64,000 bases of DNA. Source: Streptomyces sp. NBC_01262 (GTDB lineage: Bacteria > Actinomycetota > Actinomycetes > Streptomycetales > Streptomycetaceae). How positions within the stretch are numbered: position 1 is the stretch's first letter; each line of letters starts with the position of its first letter. This document shows positions 58,988 through 64,000 of this stretch, in pieces. The position numbers and the translations under genes were made by a program. The stretch is taken from contig NZ_CP108462.1 of the NCBI RefSeq assembly GCF_036226365.1, positions 5,347,501 through 5,411,500 of the forward strand, written 5' to 3'. The notes beneath the pieces are model-generated. The model saw only the letters and a program-made list of their open reading frames with translations. It was not told where the DNA came from and searched no databases.

Positions 58988-60696
58988 CCACCGACACCCC
59001 TTCGCCCGCGACCCCGGAGCCCGCCGACGCCCTCCCGGAGGTCACGGAGGCCGTGGAGGCCTCGGAGGCCTCGGAGCCCGAGAAGGCTGCGGAAGCCATG
59101 GAAGCCACGGAAGCCCCCGAAGCTACGGAGCTGCCGGAGGCCGCAGAGGCCGCAGAGGCCGCAGAGGCCCCGGAGGCCCCGGAGGCCCCGGAGGCCCCGG
59201 AGGCCCCGGAGGCCCCGGAGGCCCCGGAGGCCCCGGAGGCCCCCGAGACCCTGGAGGTCATGGAGGATCCGGAGGTCACAGAGGTCACGGAGACCTTGGA
59301 GGTCATGGAGGTCACAGAGGCCACGGAGACCTTGGAGGTCACGGAGGATCCGAAGACGTCGGTTCCCTCGGAATCCGCGAAGACCCCGGATACCTCGGAG
59401 GCCTCGAAGAGCCTGGAGGCTCCGGAGGCCTTGGAGACCCCGGACGTCTCGAGTACCTCGGACGTCTCGAGTACCTCGGACGTCTCGAGTACCTCGGACG
59501 TCTCGGACGCCTCGGACGTCTCGGACGCCTCGGACGCCTCGGACGCCTCGGACGCCTCCGAGCCTCTGGAGCCCCTGGAGGCCACAGAGCCCTTGATCGC
59601 CACAGAGCCCTCTGAGCCCCCGGAGGCTCTGGAATCCCCGGAGTCCCCGAAGGCCACAGAGCCCCTGGAGGTCACGGAGACCCCGGAAACCCTGGAAGTC
59701 ACCGAGTCCCCGGAATCCGTGGAGCCCTCGGAGGCCCCCGGAGCCTCGGAGTCCGAGGGCGAGCCCGCAGACGCAGTCGCAGTCGCGGCCGCAGCCGAGC
59801 CGGTTGCCGCCGAGCAGCCCGCCGAAGCCACGCCCGCCTTCCCTCCGCCTCCGCCCCCGCCGCCCGCGTGGGATGCGGGTGCAGGCGCAAGTGCGGGTGC
59901 GTACGATCCCTGGGCTGCGCCGGCCTTCCCGGCCGGCATCGCACCGGCGCCGAAGGACCGGCGGGTACTGCGCGCGTTCGCGCGGTGGACGGCGGCGGTG
60001 CTGGTGTTCGCCGCGCTGGGCGGCGCGGCGGCGTACGGGGTGACGCAGCCGCGGCGTACGGACATCCCGGGGCTGGAGACGCCGGACGACGGCCGGTGGA
60101 CGTATCCGGCGCTGAAGCTGCCGAAGCTGCCGGTGGGCAAACCGGGCGCCTTCGCCGAGAGCGGCAATCCGGGAGAGCGGCACTACGCCGATCTGCGGAA
60201 GCTGCTGCTGCCGCTCCCGCAGGGGGCCAAGGCCGACAAGGACTTCGCGGACAGCGAGGGCTGGCTGCCGACCGCCACGTTCCTGGAGCTGTACGAGAAG
60301 GACAAGCGCAAGGATCTGGCCCAGCGGATGGACCAGAACACGCTGCGCCACATCGCGGCGCGGGCGTGGACGATGCCGGACGGTACGCGGGCCGAGATCT
60401 ACCTCCTGCAGTACAGCAGCGAGCCGTACGCGGATGACGGGCAGCAGGCCCTGGACGGCGCGGCATTCGTCGAGGCGCCCAGCGCCGAGCTGGCGGTGCA
60501 CGACTACGACGGCATTCCGTCGGACGTCTCGGCGATGGTCTACGACGAGGAGAAGCCGCGCGGCGCCCAGCACGTCCGCTACGCGTACCTCAGCGCGGGC
60601 GACACGGTCGCACTGGTCTACCTGTCCCGCAAGGGCAGCCAGCCGAGCGTGCCGTTCGACCAGACGGTGATGCTTCAGTCGCAGCTGCTGGGCTAG
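58984..60696 (+). CDS. membrane-anchored protein with long repetitive cytosolic arm, paralogue D
   Basis: 570 residues. The first 325 are a disordered, acidic, low-complexity arm made of EA/EAP, EVTE/EVME, SSTSDVS and DASDAS repeats with almost no basic residue. A membrane helix follows (about 334-355, WTAAVLVFAALGGAAAY), then an outer domain of about 215 residues (HYADLRKLLLPLPQGAKADK) like that of paralogue B. By topology the repetitive arm is in the cytosol. The arm may serve as a bristle, a docking surface or a low-complexity scaffold. ATG coupled to C. A terminator follows. Confidence 0.75.
   Translation: MTTDTPSPATPEPADALPEVTEAVEASEASEPEKAAEAMEATEAPEATELPEAAEAAEAAEAPEAPEAPEAPEAPEAPEAPEAPEAPETLEVMEDPEVTEVTETLEVMEVTEATETLEVTEDPKTSVPSESAKTPDTSEASKSLEAPEALETPDVSSTSDVSSTSDVSSTSDVSDASDVSDASDASDASDASEPLEPLEATEPLIATEPSEPPEALESPESPKATEPLEVTETPETLEVTESPESVEPSEAPGASESEGEPADAVAVAAAAEPVAAEQPAEATPAFPPPPPPPPAWDAGAGASAGAYDPWAAPAFPAGIAPAPKDRRVLRAFARWTAAVLVFAALGGAAAYGVTQPRRTDIPGLETPDDGRWTYPALKLPKLPVGKPGAFAESGNPGERHYADLRKLLLPLPQGAKADKDFADSEGWLPTATFLELYEKDKRKDLAQRMDQNTLRHIAARAWTMPDGTRAEIYLLQYSSEPYADDGQQALDGAAFVEAPSAELAVHDYDGIPSDVSAMVYDEEKPRGAQHVRYAYLSAGDTVALVYLSRKGSQPSVPFDQTVMLQSQLLG
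59150..59560 (+). repeat. coding minisatellites in paralogue D
   Basis: About nine copies of the 9-bp unit GAGGCCCCG at 59164-59240 (Glu-Ala-Pro), then three copies of an 18-bp unit (ACCTCGGACGTCTCGAGT) at about 59455-59505, then 9-bp GCCTCGGAC units to about 59560. All keep the reading frame, so length change by slippage would only shorten or lengthen the arm. Confidence 0.85.
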
Positions 60697-60710
60697 ACAC
60701 GGCGAGCCAC

Positions 60711-60744
60711 GCGGGGGCGGCGCACCTCACTGCGCCGCCCCCGC
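60711..60744 (+). terminator. terminator after the four-paralogue operon
   Basis: GCGGGGGCGGCGCA / TGCGCCGCCCCCGC, 14-bp perfect stem with a 6-nt loop, 15 bp after the stop codon. Confidence 0.87.
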
Positions 60745-60834
60745 GTCCGGCGACTAGACTCGTACGCGGCCTCGTACGAGGTCCGTCACCGCCCGGCGAA
60801 CCCCGCCCGCACCGCCCGCCCGAGGAGCACACTC

Positions 60835-60939
60835 GTGAGCATTGAGATCTTCTTCGACGCCCTGCTCGTCCTGGTCTGCGTCGGCGTCGCCGCCTTCTCC
60901 GTCCTCGCGGTGAAGAAGCTCTACCAGGGACAGCGCTGA
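60835..60939 (+). CDS. 34-residue single-helix membrane microprotein
   Basis: GTG start with GAGGAG 7 nt upstream. The product is MSIEIFFDALLVLVCVGVAA then FSVLAVKKLYQGQR: one membrane helix with a basic C-terminal tail. It stops 2 bp before the nitrobindin gene, so the two are co-translated. I do not know its function; partner-protein binding in the membrane is the usual role of such peptides. Upstream is a short CTCGTACG repeat pair. Confidence 0.75.
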   Translation: MSIEIFFDALLVLVCVGVAAFSVLAVKKLYQGQR

Positions 60940-60941
60940 AC

Positions 60942-61505
60942 ATGATCGAGATCCCGTCCGACCTGCACCCCGAGCTCGTGCCGCTGGTGTTCCTCCTGGG
61001 CCGCTGGGAGGGTGCGGGAGTCTTCGACTTCCCCGGCGACGAGAAGTGCAACTTCGGCCAGGAACTGTCCTTCACCCACGACGGCCGGCCCTTCCTGGAG
61101 TATGTGTCGAGGACCTGGGTGCTGGACGGCGAGGGCAAGAAGCTCCGCCCGCTGGAGAACGAGTCCGGCTTCTGGCGGATCGACAAGGACCGAAAGGTCG
61201 AGGTCACCACCACCCGCGACTCGGGCGTCGTCGAGATCTGGTACGGCGAGCTGGCCGAGGGCAAGCCGCAGGTCGACCTGGTCACGGACGCCGTGGCGCG
61301 GATTCCGTCCGCCCCGGAGTACGGCGGCGGGAAGCGGCTGTACGGCTACGTCAACAGCGACCTGATGTGGGTGGGCGAGAAGACGACGCCGAGCGTGCCG
61401 CTGCGCCCGTACATGTCGGCGCACCTGAAGAAGGTCGTGGACCCGCGCGAGTGGGCGAAGGACCTGAAGGACCTGCCGGACGACGGGATCGCGTTCTTCC
61501 GCTGA
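60942..61505 (+). CDS. nitrobindin / FABP-family heme-binding protein
   Basis: 187 residues of ten-stranded barrel type. The signature GRWEGAG is at residues 20-26, and the proximal heme His is in MSAHLKKV near residue 162. Nitrobindins bind ferric heme and detoxify peroxynitrite or nitric oxide species. Full length for actinobacterial members, ATG start 2 bp after the microprotein. Confidence 0.9.
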   Translation: MIEIPSDLHPELVPLVFLLGRWEGAGVFDFPGDEKCNFGQELSFTHDGRPFLEYVSRTWVLDGEGKKLRPLENESGFWRIDKDRKVEVTTTRDSGVVEIWYGELAEGKPQVDLVTDAVARIPSAPEYGGGKRLYGYVNSDLMWVGEKTTPSVPLRPYMSAHLKKVVDPREWAKDLKDLPDDGIAFFR

Positions 61506-61618
61506 GCGCTTTCGTCCGCCGGGTGCCGGGGTCCTTGACCCTGGTGTGCGCTTCGCCGATGCTTTCGTTGCGGCACGCGCGCTGCGTGCCGCGATAAGCA
61601 ACCAGCGGAGGAGCACCC

Positions 61619-62704
61619 ATGGCTCACCAGGTCCGTGCTGTAGTCGCCCTTGCCAAGGGCGCTCCCGTCAGCCTCGAAACGATCATCGTGCCGGACCCGG
61701 GGCCTGGCGAAGCCCTCGTGAAGATCCAGGCCTGCGGGGTCTGTCACACCGACCTGCACTACCGCGAGGGCGGGATCAACGACGACTTCCCCTTCCTCCT
61801 CGGCCACGAGGCGTCGGGCATCGTCGAGTCCGTCGGCGAGGGCGTCACAGATGTCGCCCCCGGCGACTTCGTCATCCTCAACTGGCGCGCCGTCTGCGGC
61901 CAGTGCCGGTCCTGCACGCGCGGCCGGCCCCAGTACTGCTTCAACACCCACAACGCCAAGCAGAAGATGACCCTGCTCGACGGCACCGAGCTCTCCCCGG
62001 CGCTCGGCATCGGCGCCTTCGCCGAGAAGACCCTCGTCCACGCCGGCCAGTGCACCAAGGTCGACCCCACCGCCTCCCCGGCCGTCGCCGGGCTCCTCGG
62101 CTGCGGCGTCATGGCCGGCATCGGCGCCGCCATCAACACCGGCGGGGTCGGGCGCGGCGACTCCGTCGCCGTCATCGGCTGCGGCGGCGTCGGCGACGCG
62201 GCCATCGCCGGTGCGCGGCTCGCGGGCGCGGCGAAGATCATCGCGGTCGACATCGACGACCGCAAGCTGGAGACGGCGAAGAAGATGGGCGCCACTCACA
62301 CCGTCAACTCCAAGGCGACCGACCCCGTCGAGGCCATCCAGGCCCTCACCGACGGCAACGGCGCCGATGTCGTCATCGAGGCGGTCGGCCGCCCCGAGAC
62401 GTACAAGCAGGCCTTCTACGCCCGCGACCTTGCCGGGACCGTGGTCCTGGTCGGTGTCCCGACGCCCGAGATGAAGCTGGAGCTTCCGCTGCTCGACGTC
62501 TTCGGGCGCGGCGGCTCGCTGAAGTCCTCCTGGTACGGGGACTGCCTGCCCAGCCGGGACTTCCCGATGCTCATCGATCTCTACCTGCAGGGGCGGCTGG
62601 ACCTGGGGGCGTTCGTGACGGAGACGATCGAGCTCGGCGATGTCGAGAAGGCGTTCGAGCGGATGCACCACGGTGACGTGCTCCGGTCCGTCGTGGTCCT
62701 GTAG
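61619..62704 (+). CDS. mscR: S-(hydroxymethyl)mycothiol dehydrogenase
   Basis: 361 residues, zinc-dependent alcohol dehydrogenase. Catalytic zinc ligands in ACGVCHTDLH and GHEASG, structural zinc cluster CGQCRSCTRGRPQYC, Rossmann turn VIGCGGVGDAAIAG. It oxidises the formaldehyde-mycothiol adduct and reduces S-nitrosomycothiol. ATG with GGAGGAG upstream. In keeping with mshD in the same window. A metallo-hydrolase gene follows, the standard pairing. Confidence 0.93.
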   Translation: MAHQVRAVVALAKGAPVSLETIIVPDPGPGEALVKIQACGVCHTDLHYREGGINDDFPFLLGHEASGIVESVGEGVTDVAPGDFVILNWRAVCGQCRSCTRGRPQYCFNTHNAKQKMTLLDGTELSPALGIGAFAEKTLVHAGQCTKVDPTASPAVAGLLGCGVMAGIGAAINTGGVGRGDSVAVIGCGGVGDAAIAGARLAGAAKIIAVDIDDRKLETAKKMGATHTVNSKATDPVEAIQALTDGNGADVVIEAVGRPETYKQAFYARDLAGTVVLVGVPTPEMKLELPLLDVFGRGGSLKSSWYGDCLPSRDFPMLIDLYLQGRLDLGAFVTETIELGDVEKAFERMHHGDVLRSVVVL

Positions 62705-62771
62705 CCAGGGGGCTTCGCCCCCTGGACCCTCGAACGCCCTACGGGCGTGTCCTCAAACGCCGGACGGGCTG
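62705..62771. repeat. dispersed palindromic repeat, copy D (5' truncated)
   Basis: Begins at the CCAGGGGGC/GCCCCCTGG palindrome, lacking the CCCCACCCCGCCCC lead. It then has CGAACGCCCTACGGGCGTGT and CTCAAACGCCGGACGGGCTG, like copy C. Starts one base after the mscR stop codon. Confidence 0.88.
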
Positions 62772-62802
62772 AATCTGCCCGTCCTCAACCCGGCGGTGAA
62801 CC

Positions 62803-63432
62803 ATGACCATCCGAATCGACCACGTCGTAACCAGTGGCACCTTCTCCCTCGACGGCGGTACCTGGGACGTCGACAACAACGTCTGGATCGTCGGCGACGA
62901 CACCGAGGCGATCGTGATCGACGCGGCGCATGACGCCGAGGCGATCGCGGAAGCGCTCGGGGGCCGGACGCTTCGCGCCATCGTGTGTACGCATGCGCAC
63001 AACGACCACATCGACGCCGCGCCGGCGCTCGCGGCGGCGACCGGGGCGCCGATCCTGCTGCACCCGGACGACCTGCCGTTGTGGAAGCAGACGCATCCGG
63101 AGCGCTCGCCGGACGGCGAACTGGCCGACGGCCAGACGATCACGGTGGGCGGGGCGGAGCTGACCGTGCTGCATACGCCGGGCCATGCGCCGGGTGCGGT
63201 GTGCCTGTACGCGCCCGCGCTGGGCGCGGTCTTCACCGGGGACACGCTGTTCTGCGGTGGGCCGGGGGCGACCGGCCGGTCGTTCTCGCACTTTCCGACG
63301 ATCATCGACTCGATCCGGGAGCGGCTGCTGACGCTGCCGCCGGAGACGGCCGTCCACACCGGTCACGGCGACGGCACCAGCATCGGCGCGGAGGCGCCGG
63401 CGCTGGACGAATGGATCAAGCGCGGCCACTGA
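62803..63432 (+). CDS. MBL-fold metallo-hydrolase
   Basis: 209 residues of metallo-beta-lactamase fold. Metal ligands THAHNDHID, GHAPG and TGDTLF, then HTGHGDGT at the end. Partner of mycothiol-dependent formaldehyde dehydrogenase, likely hydrolysing S-formylmycothiol or a related thioester, as glyoxalase II-like enzymes do. It lies 98 bp after mscR with repeat D in between. Weak ribosome site. Confidence 0.9.
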   Translation: MTIRIDHVVTSGTFSLDGGTWDVDNNVWIVGDDTEAIVIDAAHDAEAIAEALGGRTLRAIVCTHAHNDHIDAAPALAAATGAPILLHPDDLPLWKQTHPERSPDGELADGQTITVGGAELTVLHTPGHAPGAVCLYAPALGAVFTGDTLFCGGPGATGRSFSHFPTIIDSIRERLLTLPPETAVHTGHGDGTSIGAEAPALDEWIKRGH

Positions 63433-63462
63433 CAGGCCTTGACCTCGCGGTTTCACGCGTTG

Positions 63463-63488
63463 ACCGCCCCGCGCAGCGGGGCGGTTTT
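63463..63488 (+). terminator. terminator after the MBL-fold gene
   Basis: ACCGCCCCGC / GCGGGGCGGT, 10-bp perfect stem with 3-nt loop followed by TTTCGTG. Sits 30 bp after the stop codon. Confidence 0.85.
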
Positions 63489-63527
63489 CGTGTCTTGACA
63501 GGCTCACAGGCCACCCCCAAACTATTG

Positions 63528-63542
63528 TTGCGCTTACCGCAA
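63528..63542. promoter_or_regulatory. dyad upstream of the Rieske ferredoxin operon
   Basis: TTGCG-N5-CGCAA is a perfect 5-bp inverted repeat in an AT-richer promoter region, 39 bp before the ferredoxin start. A repeat TTTCGC follows within 10 bp. It may be the operator of an IclR- or GntR-type catabolic regulator; the regulator is outside the window. Confidence 0.5.
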
Positions 63543-63580
63543 TCCGTTTCGCTATACGCACCGAGAAGCACTGAGGTGTC

Positions 63581-63952
63581 ATGAAGATTCCTGTGTGCCG
63601 GCTCGCGGATCTACCGCGAGGCGAGGCCTTCCGGCTCGAACTCGACCCGCCCGTCTCGGTGTTCCACACCGACGACGGAGAGGTTTTCGCCATCGACGAC
63701 ACGTGCACGCACCAGGACGCCTCGCTCGCGGACGGCTGGCTGGAGGGCTGCGAGGTCGAATGTCCTCTGCACGCCTCCAAGTTCGACCTGCGCACCGGTG
63801 CCGTGGACTCGCCTCCGGCGAAGCTCCCGGTCCGTACCCACCAGGTCCTGGTCGAGGACGGCATGATCTACGTCGAGCCGTCCGAGGCCGCTCCGAATCT
63901 GCCGCCCTGTGTCGGCGCCCGGCTCACCGGTGGCGCCGGAGGTCCCGCGTGA
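63581..63952 (+). CDS. Rieske [2Fe-2S] ferredoxin subunit
   Basis: 123 residues. Cluster ligands Cys42/His44 (DTCTHQD) and Cys61/His64 (ECPLHASKFD) make a Rieske centre; the protein is small and soluble as in the ferredoxin component of ring-hydroxylating or demethylating oxygenases. ATG start; GAGGTG lies close upstream. It is coupled to a flavoprotein reductase gene (GTGA overlap), together forming an electron supply chain. The oxygenase is probably outside the window. Confidence 0.92.
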   Translation: MKIPVCRLADLPRGEAFRLELDPPVSVFHTDDGEVFAIDDTCTHQDASLADGWLEGCEVECPLHASKFDLRTGAVDSPPAKLPVRTHQVLVEDGMIYVEPSEAAPNLPPCVGARLTGGAGGPA

Positions 63953-64000
63953 GGACGGTGGCCGTCGTGGGCGCATCGCTCGCCGGCCTCTCAGCCGCAC
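63949..64000 (+). CDS. FAD-dependent ferredoxin reductase, 5' end only
   Basis: The GTG at 63949 overlaps the ferredoxin stop (GTGA). The 17 codons in the window read VRTVAVVGASLAGLSAA, the N-terminal beta-alpha FAD-binding turn (G-x-S-x-A-G variant of G-x-G-x-x-G). Truncated by the window edge. Confidence 0.8.
   Translation, partial: MRTVAVVGASLAGLSAA

Noticed and set aside
58765..60573. 602-codon minus-strand ORF full of GLRGLRG repeats, resembling a collagen- or leucine-repeat protein
   Set aside because: It is the antisense image of the GAGGCC-type repeats in paralogue D; it lacks a ribosome site and a sensible start, and the plus-strand gene fits a coupled operon.

Overview
The window reads as a chromosomal segment of a Streptomyces species. 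Evidence: very high GC with strong third-position bias, GTG/TTG starts, dense ATGA/GTGA-coupled operons, mycothiol genes (MshD, mycothiol-dependent formaldehyde dehydrogenase), GlnR, CsoR, and a gene order from csoR through pit, pst, ppk, mshD, HtrA-type protease and glnR to MoaD/sulfurtransferase that I recognise from the S. coelicolor core chromosome (about the SCO4126-SCO4170 region). That correspondence is from memory of the gene order, not from a search.

Layout. 1-2434: 3' part of a 23S rRNA gene, the 5S gene and a strong terminator. 2.5-4.5 kb: a GNAT gene and a quinone-oxidoreductase-like/MerR operon behind a promoter with the 19-bp spacer typical of MerR control. 4.5-13.2 kb: a six-gene minus-strand operon of type IV secretion-like parts (VirB2-like, VirB8-like, VirB6/TrbL-like, PrgI/SCO6880-like, VirB4 ATPase, VirD4-like protein with a degraded P-loop), with a divergent cell-wall hydrolase in the VirB1 role. 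13.3-15.7 kb: PAP2 phosphatase, lipoprotein, small protein, csoR. 15.9-25.8 kb: phosphate block (Pit accessory protein and PitH, pstSCAB with PHO boxes, Nudix, CHAD, polyphosphate kinase). 25.9-30 kb: mshD, an MFS exporter and a secreted 5'-nucleotidase.

30-49 kb: the most unusual part. Two paralogous PMT/ArnT-type glycosyltransferases bracket three tiny Lys/Pro-rich peptide genes, an ABC exporter, two OmpR-type regulators, a DedA protein, a doubly deleted GalU-like gene, a histidine kinase, a polyprenyl-phosphate glycosyltransferase and a GtrA flippase. A second kinase/regulator pair and an HtrA protease follow. Six promoters here carry the same element, three CTCA-type blocks spaced exactly 11 bp apart; four of the six have an apparent -10 box at a fixed distance (8 nt) from the last block. 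I read this as one regulon of an OmpR-type regulator linking cell-envelope glycosylation, cationic peptide export and extracytoplasmic proteolysis. This is the best candidate for an undescribed system.

49-64 kb: a LacI regulator, glnR with a coupled leader peptide, hydrolase/MoaD genes, an LmeA-like protein, a Cys-containing leader peptide with sulfurtransferase and DUF1416, DsrE, four tandem membrane-anchored paralogous proteins (one with a 325-residue repetitive cytosolic arm), nitrobindin, mycothiol-dependent formaldehyde dehydrogenase with a metallo-hydrolase, and a Rieske ferredoxin with the first codons of its reductase. A palindromic dispersed repeat occurs four times (5.5, 7.5, 37.6, 62.7 kb), once inside a coding sequence. 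No tRNA, CRISPR array, transposase or integrase was seen.
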